Made by a program: the position numbers and the translations under genes. DNA of 12,390 bases from Alphaproteobacteria bacterium. Its GTDB lineage: Bacteria > Pseudomonadota > Alphaproteobacteria > Rhizobiales > Xanthobacteraceae. The stretch spans positions 1-12,390 of the forward strand of contig VAZH01000004.1 in NCBI GenBank assembly GCA_005884465.1, given 5' to 3'. The notes under the pieces were generated by a model, which saw only the letters and a list, made by a program, of their open reading frames with translations, ran no database searches and had not been told where the DNA came from. Positions 1 through 12,390 of the stretch are shown piece by piece (position 1 is the first letter of the stretch; every line of letters begins with the position of its first letter).

Positions 1-1497
1 GATCCATCCGTCGAAGGCCTGATCCTCGTCAAGCACGGCATTTTCAGCTTTGGCGCCGACGCGAGGGAAGCTTACGAGCGCATGATCGCGTTGGTGACAT
101 CGGCCGAAGAGCGGCTGGCCAGGCAGCGCAAGCCAGCCTTCACCAGCGCAACACTGCCGGCCTGCCCGGCACGGGTGGCAGACGTCGCGCCGATTATCCG
201 CGGCGCCTGCAGTCTGCCCGATGATAAAACCGAAGGCGCCTGGAAGCGCTTTATTCTGGAGTTCCGCGGCAACGATGCGGTGATGAATTTCGTCAATGGC
301 ACGGAAGTGGCGCGCTATGGCCAGGCCGGCGTGGTAACGCCGGATCACAACATCCGCATCAAGAGCCGGCCGCTGCTGGTGGCTGCGCCCGTGGATGGCG
401 ACCTCAGCGGTTTCAAGGATCAGGTCCGCGGCGCCGTCGCGGCATTCGGCCAGCGCTATCAGGATTATTTCACCCGCAACAATGCGCGCGTCGGCGGGAT
501 CAAGACCATGCTCGATCCGATGCCGCGGGTGGTGCTGGTGCCAGGCGTCGGCCTGTTCGGCCTCGGCCGGAGCAAGAAGGACGCGAAAATTGCCGCCGAT
601 CTCGCCGAAGCCGCGGTTGCCACCATCACGGATGCCGAGGCGGTCGGCCGCTTTGAGCCCTTGCCGGAATCCGATCTGTTCGATGTCGAATACTGGTCGC
701 TGGAGCAGGAAAAACTGGGCAACGCCAAGGAGTTGCCGCTGGCGGGGCAGGTCGCCATCATCACCGGCGCCGCCGGCGCCATCGGTTTTGCAACGGCAAA
801 AGCCTTTGCGGCAGCCGGCGCCGAAGTCGCGCTGTTGGATGTCGACGAAGCTGCCGCGCAGGGTAAGGCAAAAACGATCGGCGGCGCGGCGCTTGGGCTT
901 CGATGCGACGTCACCGACGCAGCCTCGGTGAAGGATGCGTTTGCGCAAGTCGCCTCGGCCTTCGGCGGGGTCGACATCGCGGTGTCGAACGCCGGCGCCG
1001 CCTGGCAGGGGCGGATCGGCGAGGTCGACGAGGCGGTATTGCGGCAGAGTTTTGAATTGAATTTTTATGGTCACCAGCGCGTGGCGCAGGCCGCCGTCAA
1101 GATCATGCGGGCGCAGGACACCGGCGGCTGCCTGCTGTTCAACGTTTCCAAACAGGCGGTCAATCCCGGACCCGACTTCGGCCCCTATGGCCTGCCGAAG
1201 GCGGCGACGCTGTTCTTGGTGCGGCAATACGCGCTCGACTACGGCAGCGAAGGCATTCGCGCCAATGCCGTCAATGCCGACCGCATCCGATCCGGCCTCC
1301 TGACCGAAGACATGATCGCGTCACGCTCAAAAGCCCGCGGGCTCAGTGAGCAGGCCTATATGCGCGGCAATCTGCTCGGCCGGGAAGTCGCGGCCGAGGA
1401 CGTCGCGCAGGCATTCCTGGCCCAGGCGCTGGCGCTGAAGACCACCGCCGACGTCACCACCGTCGACGGCGGCAACATCGCCGCCGCGCTGCGCTGA
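1..1497 (+). CDS. Bifunctional class II aldolase / short-chain dehydrogenase, 5' end outside window
   Basis: The reading frame is open from the first base, so the gene starts upstream; 498 residues are visible. The visible N-terminus carries the end of a class II aldolase/adducin domain ([10 protein letters not shown], residues 10-19). After a linker, a short-chain dehydrogenase domain begins near residue 245: cofactor motif TGAAGAIG (255-262), an SNAG motif, Ser383, and the catalytic pair Tyr396-x3-Lys400 (YGLPK). This two-domain order matches the RhaD aldolase-alcohol dehydrogenase fusion family, about 680-700 residues long, so roughly the first 200 residues are missing. By family, the aldolase half would cleave a sugar phosphate such as rhamnulose-1-phosphate and the dehydrogenase half would oxidise the lactaldehyde with NAD+. 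The true substrate cannot be read here; many alphaproteobacterial members are unassigned. It is cytoplasmic. No clear terminator follows; a 5-bp stem at 1512-1524 has no T-run. Confidence 0.9.
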   Translation, partial: DPSVEGLILVKHGIFSFGADAREAYERMIALVTSAEERLARQRKPAFTSATLPACPARVADVAPIIRGACSLPDDKTEGAWKRFILEFRGNDAVMNFVNGTEVARYGQAGVVTPDHNIRIKSRPLLVAAPVDGDLSGFKDQVRGAVAAFGQRYQDYFTRNNARVGGIKTMLDPMPRVVLVPGVGLFGLGRSKKDAKIAADLAEAAVATITDAEAVGRFEPLPESDLFDVEYWSLEQEKLGNAKELPLAGQVAIITGAAGAIGFATAKAFAAAGAEVALLDVDEAAAQGKAKTIGGAALGLRCDVTDAASVKDAFAQVASAFGGVDIAVSNAGAAWQGRIGEVDEAVLRQSFELNFYGHQRVAQAAVKIMRAQDTGGCLLFNVSKQAVNPGPDFGPYGLPKAATLFLVRQYALDYGSEGIRANAVNADRIRSGLLTEDMIASRSKARGLSEQAYMRGNLLGREVAAEDVAQAFLAQALALKTTADVTTVDGGNIAAALR

Positions 1498-1600
1498 CGG
1501 GGATGGAAGTTGCTGCGGCGCAGCCCTCTGGTCTTCGGGAAATCTCCCTACTACACTCCTGACACGACCCGGCCACGACCATGCACGACCGAGAATTAAA

Positions 1601-1780
1601 ATGAGTGACGAGCCCTACAAATCATGGCAGTGCCGGACTTGCGGCTACATCTATGACGAAGCAGCCGGCGCACCGGACGAAGGCCTGGCTCCGGGCACCC
1701 GGTGGACCGACATTCCAGACGACTGGGTTTGTCCTGAATGCGGCACGCCCAAGAGCGACTTCGACATGGCGGAGCTGTAG
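1601..1780 (+). CDS. Rubredoxin
   Basis: This 59-residue protein contains both rubredoxin iron knuckles: C11-x2-C14-G-Y-x-Y (CRTCGYIY) and C44-P-x-C47-G (CPECG). The conserved D-D-W-V-C-P lead-in and the G-T-x-W segment in between are also present. The four cysteines hold one Fe(SCys)4 centre, and the protein is a one-electron carrier in the cytoplasm. Family partners include alkane hydroxylases, rubrerythrins and hydrogenase maturation, but none of these is encoded nearby, so its partner is unknown. The size is typical (50-60 residues). The ATG at 1601 is the only sensible start; its ribosome site is weak (GAG at 1591-1593). A seven-codon ORF starting at 1581 ends in an ATGA overlap with this start, which may be chance. 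It lies 103 bp after the aldolase/dehydrogenase gene and may be separately transcribed. Confidence 0.95.
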   Translation: MSDEPYKSWQCRTCGYIYDEAAGAPDEGLAPGTRWTDIPDDWVCPECGTPKSDFDMAEL

Positions 1781-1788
1781 ATACAAAG

Positions 1789-2430
1789 TCACGGACGCGA
1801 ACGCAGTACCAACCCTGTCGCCTTCTCAAGCTCGGCGATGGCTTGCGGCGCATTGACAACCTTGATGGTGGTCATGCCCATTTCCCGCGCCGGCTTCAGG
1901 TTGACGCCGAGATCGTCGAGATAGACGCAACGCTTGGGATCGACGTGAAGTGCTTCCACCATCATCCGGTAGATACGCAGATCAGGCTTCCTTAAACCGA
2001 TCTTTGCCGACTCGATGACGTGATCGAACAGTGCCATCACCTCGGCGACATAGATCGATCGGCCGCCCAGGCTACCGATCGCGTTGGCGGGAAGGTTGTT
2101 GGTGATGCACCCGGTCTTGAATTTGGCCGCGATAGTTTTGAACGCCTCGACCATATCAGGCCGCAGATCCCCGGCCAGAAGCGGCAAGACGTCCTTGCCT
2201 CGAACTTCCGCGCCTAATGCCAACGATTCTACGGCGAACAATTGATCGAACGTCTCAATATCCACTTCGGAGCGTTCGAATTTCGCCCAGGCATTTTCCA
2301 GATGATTGCTGGCATTGGTGCGCCGGATGATATCTGCGGGTAGCCCGCGTTCGGTCTCGAAGCGCGCAAAAGCCTCGAAGGGCGAAGTGGTGAACACCCC
2401 GCCGAAATCCCAGATCACCGCCTCGATCAC
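1789..2430 (-). CDS. HAD-superfamily hydrolase (subfamily IA-like)
   Basis: From the GTG at 2430 the protein is 213 residues and shows all four HAD motifs. Motif I is WDFGGVF with nucleophile Asp8, motif II is CITNN with Thr110, motif III is GLRKPD with Lys148, and motif IV is YLDDLGVN with Asp172/Asp173. The residue two after the nucleophile is Gly10 rather than the usual acid/base Asp. This DFGGV form is known in the phosphatase-like domains of soluble epoxide hydrolase and ACAD10/11 relatives. A small alpha-helical cap fits residues 15-85. The role is probably a small-molecule phosphatase or a similar hydrolase; the substrate is unknown. I prefer the GTG because GGAAAG sits six bases upstream and the protein then begins directly at motif I. 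The frame is open to 2508, but that extension (26 residues) looks non-coding. It converges with rubredoxin, stop to stop 8 bp apart. Confidence 0.9.
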   Translation of the reverse strand: MIEAVIWDFGGVFTTSPFEAFARFETERGLPADIIRRTNASNHLENAWAKFERSEVDIETFDQLFAVESLALGAEVRGKDVLPLLAGDLRPDMVEAFKTIAAKFKTGCITNNLPANAIGSLGGRSIYVAEVMALFDHVIESAKIGLRKPDLRIYRMMVEALHVDPKRCVYLDDLGVNLKPAREMGMTTIKVVNAPQAIAELEKATGLVLRSRP

Positions 2431-2472
2431 AACTTGCTTTCCATGCGAACGCCGTTCGTAAGGAGGGCTAAC

Positions 2473-2502
2473 ATGGTGTGCCGGCGGCGACCAGCCTTGT
2501 GA
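2473..2502 (+). other. Possible leader-type mini-ORF with strong Shine-Dalgarno
   Basis: An AAGGAGG ribosome site (2460-2466) lies six bases before an ATG that opens a nine-codon frame, MVCRRRPAL, ending in TGA at 2500-2502. The site is stronger than those of the real genes in this window. No + strand gene follows, since the next genes (2733-4121) are all on the - strand. If it is a leader peptide it has lost, or never had, a downstream target here. Chance remains possible. Confidence 0.3.
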
Positions 2503-2620
2503 CGGCAAGTCCGGTTCTGAGCCCCTATTGGCGCTCCCTCGTTTTCGTCATGGCCGGGCTTCGTCCCGGCCATCCGCGTCTTTACTGGCTTAAATGCAGC
2601 TAAGACGTGGATGCCCGGCA

Positions 2621-2653
2621 CCCGTCTACGCCGAGGCTTCGACGGGCTTTTTC
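2621..2653 (+). terminator. Terminator-like hairpin with T-run inside the repeat element
   Basis: The stem CCCGTC (2621-2626)/GACGGG (2641-2646) encloses a TAC/TTC internal bulge and an inner GCC/GGC stem with a GA tip. It is followed by CTTTTTC (2647-2653), so on the + strand it has the form of an intrinsic terminator. No + strand gene ends nearby (the closest is rubredoxin, 840 bp upstream), so it is better read as part of the repeat that may act as a terminator. Confidence 0.4.
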
Positions 2654-2661
2654 GGTGCTAG

Positions 2662-2687
2662 GCCGCCGTAGCTTTAGCGAAGGCGGC
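2662..2687. repeat. Second hairpin of the composite repeat
   Basis: GCCGCC (2662-2667) pairs with GGCGGC (2682-2687). Inside are GTA and GAA on opposite sides, then a GC/GC step with a TTTA loop. Read on the other strand the unpaired trinucleotides are TTC then TAC, the mirror of the TAC then TTC order in the hairpin at 2621-2646. The two hairpins therefore look like related units in opposite orientation. Confidence 0.55.
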
Positions 2688-2732
2688 AAGGCCGGGCATG
2701 ACGAGTTTGAGTAAGCCAGGACCGGTCTATAT

Positions 2733-2960
2733 TTACCGGAAATAGTCCAACACGATATGCAAATCGGCCTCGGAGGCAAGCGTGCCGTTCAGGTTCGCGT
2801 CGATGACACGGCGACAGGCTTCGACGGTCGCATGATCTCCGAGATCGTTCGCTGCCTCCAGAACGATCCACGCCGCATCTGAGGATTTGTCGGGGTTCGG
2901 TTCATCGGCAGTTGTGCCGAGGCGCTCGCGTGCGACTGCGCCGGATGGGATTGCATTCAT
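2733..2960 (-). CDS. Small hypothetical protein (75 aa)
   Basis: I do not recognise a family. The protein has a polar N-terminal 25 residues with several Pro, Asp and Asn, then a probably helical region from AAWIVLEAANDLG through TVEACRRVIDANLNG to the C-terminal HIVLDYFR. It has one cysteine (in VEACRR), no signal peptide and no membrane segment, so it is probably cytoplasmic. The ATG at 2960 is preceded by AGGGGA about nine bases upstream, a good ribosome site, which supports a real gene. It starts 45 bp after the stop of the DUF2336 gene on the same strand, so the two are probably co-transcribed, and the palindromic repeat that follows may end the transcript. A functional tie to DUF2336 is inference from position only. 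Confidence 0.65.
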   Translation of the reverse strand: MNAIPSGAVARERLGTTADEPNPDKSSDAAWIVLEAANDLGDHATVEACRRVIDANLNGTLASEADLHIVLDYFR

Positions 2961-3005
2961 TTGCGATATTCCCCTGCCATTCCAGATCGGTAATCCCAGT
3001 TCATA

Positions 3006-4121
3006 TCAAGCGCCGGCAGCCGTCTCGGCCCGGGACTCGGTAGCCGCGGCATCCTTGCGTCTCTGATAGAATTTCAGCACGCTCCGCGATGTCTCGAGGT
3101 TGAGGCGGTCAAACTCCCTTTCCAGGTCGTTCAAGTCTTGCGCGGTGATGCGGTGATCCTTGGCGCCAAGAAACAGTAATGACATTGTGGTCTGCCACGA
3201 AAAGTCGAGGGCTTTAGCCAGCACCAGCAGCATTTCCCTGTTCTTGTCCGCCAAGGCGCGTTCGATCACATCGGCTGGCAATGAGCACAACAAGGACAGC
3301 CCAATGGTGACCTCTTCGAACCTGTGGGATCTAGCATATCCGGATATGCTGTTCTCGTTCAGATTGCCTTGCTGATGCTGCGTCGCCACGAGCCGTTTTG
3401 CGACAAAGTAGCTTCTCGATACCGGACCGAATTTGGACTGCAGCGCGCCCGTGACATCGGTCACCGAGGTCTGAATTTGGTCGACTATCCCGGGCCGCTC
3501 GCGCTCGAGCCGCCTTTTCACGTCCTCCGATGCCTTTGCGATCAGCTGCTGGAAAACCCGCCTCGGGATGTCCCTGCGGAGACCGAGTTGCTCGGCGAGG
3601 ATGGAATCGCCTTCGGCGCGCTTGACCATGTGTAAAAAGCCGAAGTCCGAAAAGCGCGCCCCGGCGTTACTTGCAACCGAATTCACGACGTCCTGATCGC
3701 CGCGCGCCACCAGCACGTCGGTGACCGTCTCCCCGATGGACTTTCGTTGTGAGATTGCGAGAAGGTGGGATTGGCTTTTGGTGGTGGCGTTGGCAATCAG
3801 GGCGTTATCGTCGAGCTGCTCGGACTCCCGGAGTACGGGGCCGGCGACATCGATCGAATCGTCAAAGGCAAGCTTGTGGATGATGTTAATCGGGGCATTG
3901 TCGAAGGTGGCCAGCCGTTTTGCAAGCTGCGCACGGGCGGCGACTTCAATCTCATCGGCTAACCGCCCGATGACCTCGCCAAAGGTCCATATCTCATCGT
4001 CGCTATACCGGCCGGCTATCAACAGATCCGTCGCATGCCACAGCGCGCGCTTCCGGCTTTCCGCCGTTCCACGCGCGACCGCGTCGTCGAGATCGCTTAG
4101 AAACGATTTCACCTCAGTCAT
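3006..4121 (-). CDS. DUF2336 domain-containing protein
   Basis: This 371-residue protein is recognised as a DUF2336 member, a family largely confined to alphaproteobacteria and of unknown biochemical role. It is almost wholly helical. Successive helix pairs such as RKRALWHATDLLIAGRYSDDE (in part), LAKRLATFDNAP, IIHKLAFDD and VAGPVLRES resemble HEAT-like repeats over residues 20-230. The phrase ALIANATTKSQSHLLAISQR and the later NAGARFSDFGFLHMVKRA are typical of the family. There is no signal peptide, membrane span or catalytic motif. The C-terminal 25 residues are Ala/Glu/Arg-rich and probably disordered. The ATG at 4121 has AAGG nine bases upstream. It is the first gene of a probable two-gene unit with the 75-residue gene and is divergent from the protease. 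HEAT-like folds usually mediate protein contacts, so a scaffold or regulatory role is plausible but unproven. Confidence 0.85.
   Translation of the reverse strand: MTEVKSFLSDLDDAVARGTAESRKRALWHATDLLIAGRYSDDEIWTFGEVIGRLADEIEVAARAQLAKRLATFDNAPINIIHKLAFDDSIDVAGPVLRESEQLDDNALIANATTKSQSHLLAISQRKSIGETVTDVLVARGDQDVVNSVASNAGARFSDFGFLHMVKRAEGDSILAEQLGLRRDIPRRVFQQLIAKASEDVKRRLERERPGIVDQIQTSVTDVTGALQSKFGPVSRSYFVAKRLVATQHQQGNLNENSISGYARSHRFEEVTIGLSLLCSLPADVIERALADKNREMLLVLAKALDFSWQTTMSLLFLGAKDHRITAQDLNDLEREFDRLNLETSRSVLKFYQRRKDAAATESRAETAAGA
3333..3350. repeat. Perfect 18-bp palindrome inside the DUF2336 gene
   Basis: AGCATATCCGGATATGCT is identical to its reverse complement with no spacer. It encodes Ser-Ile-Ser-Gly-Tyr-Ala within the DUF2336 protein on the - strand. 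It could bind a dimeric protein or simply be chance. Confidence 0.6.
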
Positions 4122-4266
4122 TTTGACAGACCTTCAATCGCAACAATCGCGGGCTAGCAATTCGCTTGGTTCAACCATAGCCAGCAAATGAAACTTTTTG
4201 GTAAAGGGGGGCGGCTACTGCCACCGCCAAGAAATTCGCTAAAATCCGCACAAACTTGTTAGCTTC
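4122..4266. promoter_or_regulatory. Divergent intergenic region between DUF2336 and protease genes
   Basis: The promoters of both flanking genes should lie here, since they diverge. It is more AT-rich than its surroundings. I see an 11-bp palindrome TGGTTCAACCA (4167-4177) that could be an operator, and a GGCGG/CCGCC stem (4210-4214 with 4224-4228). A TTGACA lies at 4123-4128 on the + strand, but no good -10 box sits 17 bp after it. No promoter can be placed with confidence. Confidence 0.4.
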
Positions 4267-4299
4267 TTGGTCATGCTGATCTTCACAAGCCGCGCGCCG

Positions 4300-5061
4300 A
4301 TGAAAATCTTCCCCCGAATGATCGCAGTTTTGGCGCTGCTTCTTTCTGACCCGGCTGACGCGATCGTTGGAGGCGGGGTGCCGTCCGCCGAGGGCATCGG
4401 CCGCTCCGTCGTCACCATCGTCGGCTCGCGCGGCAATTTCTGCACCGGCGCCTTGATTGCACCCGGACTGGCCTTGACGGCGGCGCATTGCGTGCAGCCC
4501 GGCGCGGTCTACAAGATCGTCGAATATGGCGCAGACAGGCAGCCGCAGCTGCGAGATGTCAAAAAAGTCGCTATTCACCCCGCGTTCAACATGCAGGCGA
4601 TAACGGCGCATCGCGCCACCGCCGATGTGGCGTTGCTGCAGCTCGAGGCGTCGCCCAGTGGGAAAAATGCCGCCGATCTCGGCGTACCGCAGGTCCCCAT
4701 TGTCGCCGGGAGCCGTTTCACCATCGCCGGCATCGGCGTGGCCGTCCGTGGTGAGGGCTCCAGCGGCGGGACCGTTCGCGTCGCGGGCCTGGTCGCGACC
4801 GGCCAACCGGGGACTTTGCAAATCCGCCTGGTCGATCCGGTCGGACGGGGTGCACGGGACGGGCTTGGCGCCTGCACCGGGGATTCCGGTGGCCCGGTGT
4901 TTGAGGACCGGCAGGGCACCCCGGCCATCGTCGGCGTCATCAGTTGGTCGACGGGGCCGAACGGCAGCGCGGGCTGCGGCGGCCTGACCGGCGTTACGCC
5001 GCTTACGCTTTATCGCGACTGGATCTTGCAGACCGCGCGCCAATGGGGTTTTGCCCTGTGA
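4300..5061 (+). CDS. Secreted trypsin-fold (S1 family) serine protease
   Basis: Numbered from the ATG at 4300, the protein has 253 residues. Residues 1-21 form a signal peptide: a basic start (MKIFPR), a hydrophobic core (MIAVLALLL) and an A-D-A cleavage site. Mature IVGGG follows at once. The catalytic triad is His63 (TAAHC), Asp109 (TADVALL) and Ser196 (GDSGGP). Cys48-Cys64 and Cys192-Cys226 match the chymotrypsin-fold disulfides. The product should act in the periplasm or outside the cell. The residue six before the catalytic serine, the floor of the specificity pocket (chymotrypsin 189), is Gly190, not the Asp of trypsin, so Arg/Lys preference is not expected. In-frame alternatives are ATG 4273 and TTG 4267; none has a clear ribosome site, and 4300 gives the best signal peptide. 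It converges on the HWE kinase gene with 25 bp between stops and no terminator visible. Confidence 0.9.
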   Translation: MKIFPRMIAVLALLLSDPADAIVGGGVPSAEGIGRSVVTIVGSRGNFCTGALIAPGLALTAAHCVQPGAVYKIVEYGADRQPQLRDVKKVAIHPAFNMQAITAHRATADVALLQLEASPSGKNAADLGVPQVPIVAGSRFTIAGIGVAVRGEGSSGGTVRVAGLVATGQPGTLQIRLVDPVGRGARDGLGACTGDSGGPVFEDRQGTPAIVGVISWSTGPNGSAGCGGLTGVTPLTLYRDWILQTARQWGFAL

Positions 5062-5086
5062 GGTTGGCGGTCGATCTGGCGCGTGC

Positions 5087-6595
5087 TCAGGCGTCGGCGG
5101 ACCTCGAGGCCAGCTCGGCCCCGTTCCTACCGACGAGCGCATTCTGGAGATTGTTGAGCTGTCGCGCTGCCGCATCCTGCATCAGCGGAACCGACAGCCG
5201 GCAAACCAGACCTTCGGAACGCCAGTCGAACTCGGCTTGTCCTCCGAGCTGCGACTCGATGCTGGCGATCACGCTCCTTGTGCCGAATCCGCGTGCTACC
5301 GGTCTCTCGACAACAGGGCCATCCTTCTCTTCCCATACCATCCGCAGCATGTCCTCTTGGGTCTCCCACTTGATCGAGAGACGACCGGACAGCGTGGAGA
5401 GGGCGCCATACTTTGCCGAATTGGTGACCAGTTCGTGCAAGGCCAGCGCCAATGTTTGCGCCGTTGCGGGTTGCAGCTGAATCTGTGTGCCGTAGAATTT
5501 GATCTGATCGCCCGTCGAATACGGCGCTAGCTCCTCGTCGACCAGCTTTCCTATTTCCGCGCCCTGCCAGTTCGACAATGAGAGGATGGTGTGCACCCGC
5601 GCCAGCGCATTGATCCGGCCCTCCACCGCTTCGATGTAAGCCTTCACATTTTCGCCGCGCGTCAATCGAACGATGGATTGCGCCAGTGCCAAGGCATTCT
5701 TGGCGCGATGATCGACCTCCCGGGCCAGCAGATTTTGACGTTCTTCCGCCTGCTTCCGTTCGGTGATGTCAACGGTGACGCCGCTGACGCGCACGACACG
5801 GCCGCCGTTGTCGACCGTTGCCGCGGCGGTGCCGACGCACCAGCGGATCTCGCCGTCCCGGCGCCTTATCCTGAATTCGGCTTCATAGGACGTTACGCCC
5901 TTGGCGAACTGGGCGATGGCCTTTCGCAGTTCGTCGGCATCGTCCGGATGAAGCAACGCTTGAACGCTTGCCGGTGTCGCCACGAAGGTTCGTGGATCGA
6001 CTCCAAAGATGTGGTACTGGCCTTCGTCCCACATCCAGTCGCCATTGACCCAGTCCCAATCCCAGGAGCCCATTTTGCCTGCCGCGATGGCCAGGCTGCG
6101 GCGCTTCTCACTTTCCAGAAGTCTCGCGTTTGATTGCTCCAGCTCCGCCGTGCGCGCTCGAACCCGATCCTCAAGCTCGGCATTGAACCGCTCCAGCTGC
6201 CGGGTCTTGCGATAGAGTTCGGCGAACACTCTGATCTTGGCGCGCAACACTTCCGGAATTACCGGTACCGGAACGTAATCCACCGCGCCCATTTCGTAGC
6301 CGCGAAGCCGGTCTATATCGCTGACCTGAATGGCCGAGATGAAGATCATCGCCGTCTTCTGGAAGCGCGGGTGCTCGCGGATCATGGCGGCGAGCTCGAA
6401 CCCGTCCAGTTCCGGCATGCAAACGTCGACCAGAATGACGGCAACCTCGTTCTTCAAAAGATATTCGAGCGCATCCCGGCCGGAGGAAGCGACAACGAGA
6501 TTCTCGCCAAGCTCCTTTAGAATAACCTCATAGGCAAGCAGCTTCGCCGGCTGATCGTCGACCAGAAGGATGTTTACCTTTTCATGGTCTATCAT
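5087..6595 (-). CDS. Receiver-PAS-HWE histidine kinase
   Basis: From the ATG at 6595 the protein has 502 residues. Domains in order are a receiver (about 7-120, LLVDDQ, phospho-acceptor Asp57 in LVDVCMP), a coiled coil (128-165), a PAS domain (170-275, with HPDD and the end motif VDITERKQAEE) and an HWE kinase core. Phospho-acceptor His296 lies in REVDHRAKNAL. The N-box ALHELVTNSAKYG has His387, and the W-x-E of the family is Trp421/Glu423, followed by GFGTRSV. It has no membrane span, so it is a cytosolic kinase whose PAS may sense a small molecule, light or redox state. The receiver has Val110 where the conserved Lys is expected. The ATG lies 12 nt after the stop of the upstream hybrid kinase, and an in-frame TTG at 6607 directly follows that stop. 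No Shine-Dalgarno is seen, so coupled translation is likely. Confidence 0.92.
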   Translation of the reverse strand: MIDHEKVNILLVDDQPAKLLAYEVILKELGENLVVASSGRDALEYLLKNEVAVILVDVCMPELDGFELAAMIREHPRFQKTAMIFISAIQVSDIDRLRGYEMGAVDYVPVPVIPEVLRAKIRVFAELYRKTRQLERFNAELEDRVRARTAELEQSNARLLESEKRRSLAIAAGKMGSWDWDWVNGDWMWDEGQYHIFGVDPRTFVATPASVQALLHPDDADELRKAIAQFAKGVTSYEAEFRIRRRDGEIRWCVGTAAATVDNGGRVVRVSGVTVDITERKQAEERQNLLAREVDHRAKNALALAQSIVRLTRGENVKAYIEAVEGRINALARVHTILSLSNWQGAEIGKLVDEELAPYSTGDQIKFYGTQIQLQPATAQTLALALHELVTNSAKYGALSTLSGRLSIKWETQEDMLRMVWEEKDGPVVERPVARGFGTRSVIASIESQLGGQAEFDWRSEGLVCRLSVPLMQDAAARQLNNLQNALVGRNGAELASRSADA

Positions 6596-6607
6596 CTGGT
6601 GCGCCAA

Positions 6608-12390
<5,783 letters not shown>

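Larger units (their letters stand above)
2546..2703. repeat. Composite extragenic palindromic repeat element
   Basis: Nested inverted repeats fill this non-coding stretch. The outer arms are CGTCATGGCCGGGC (2546-2559) and GCCGGGCATGACG (2691-2703). A perfect 6-bp hairpin, GCCGGG/CCCGGC, lies at 2553-2570. The arms CATCCGCGTCTT (2571-2582) and AAGACGTGGATG (2602-2613) pair at 11 of 12 positions. Two further hairpins occupy 2621-2646 and 2662-2687. From memory this is the type of palindromic repeat common between genes in Bradyrhizobium and Rhodopseudomonas. It sits downstream of the 75-residue gene and upstream of the HAD gene, where it could end - strand transcription. With the rest of 2431-2732 it accounts for the largest gap in the window; no gene is seen there. 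Confidence 0.75.

Noticed and set aside
1512..1548. Hairpins GCTGC/GCAGC and GGGA/TCCC after the aldolase/dehydrogenase gene as a terminator
   Set aside because: The stems are only 5 and 4 bp and neither is followed by a T-run.
2427..2621. A 64-codon - strand frame upstream of the HAD gene, whose stop overlaps the HAD GTG start
   Set aside because: More than half of it lies in the palindromic repeat and it has no ribosome site. Only the short final ATG frame (MESKL) overlapping the GTG could matter for coupling, and that is too short to call.
4123..4151. TTGACA as a -35 box for the protease gene
   Set aside because: The hexamer is perfect, but the sequence 17 bp downstream (ATCGCG) does not resemble a -10 box.
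4171..5175. A 334-codon open frame on the - strand opposite the protease
   Set aside because: It is a low-complexity Arg/Ala/Pro/Asp-rich shadow of the protease gene, whose + strand frame holds the full catalytic triad and a signal peptide.

Overview
The window looks like chromosomal DNA of a GC-rich alphaproteobacterium of the Bradyrhizobium/Rhodopseudomonas group. The reasons are a DUF2336 protein, an HWE-type sensor kinase, an aldolase/short-chain dehydrogenase fusion, a giant poly-HAMP hybrid kinase, and an extragenic palindromic repeat of a kind I recall from Bradyrhizobium genomes. The assignment rests on family recognition, not on a search. I see no rRNA, tRNA, CRISPR array, transposase, integrase or phage gene.

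Left part (1-2732). The window opens inside a bifunctional class II aldolase/short-chain dehydrogenase gene (+ strand, 5' end missing). A 59-residue rubredoxin follows (+), then a convergent HAD-family hydrolase (-) ending 8 bp from the rubredoxin stop. The 300-bp gap after it holds a tiny ORF behind a strong Shine-Dalgarno on the + strand, and a composite palindromic repeat of about 160 bp.

Middle part (2733-5061). A DUF2336 gene and a small hypothetical gene lie head to tail on the - strand and are probably co-transcribed. Divergent from them is a secreted trypsin-fold serine protease (+). Its signal peptide appears to end directly before the IVGG mature N-terminus, so no activation peptide is seen.

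Right part (5087-12390). Two signalling genes form a tight - strand operon. Upstream is a giant soluble-looking hybrid histidine kinase, cut by the window edge, with eleven 92-residue HAMP-type repeats, then GAF, coiled coil, HisKA, HATPase and three receiver domains. Its stop codon is next to the start of a receiver-PAS-HWE kinase. The repeat array closely resembles the poly-HAMP region of fungal group III (Nik1/Os-1) osmosensing kinases. The two proteins together carry two kinase cores and four receivers but no visible HPt or DNA-binding domain, so the final output must lie elsewhere.

The most interesting items are the poly-HAMP kinase with its repeat evolution, the two-kinase operon, and the apparently propeptide-less protease. 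I did not find a clearly new type of biological system.
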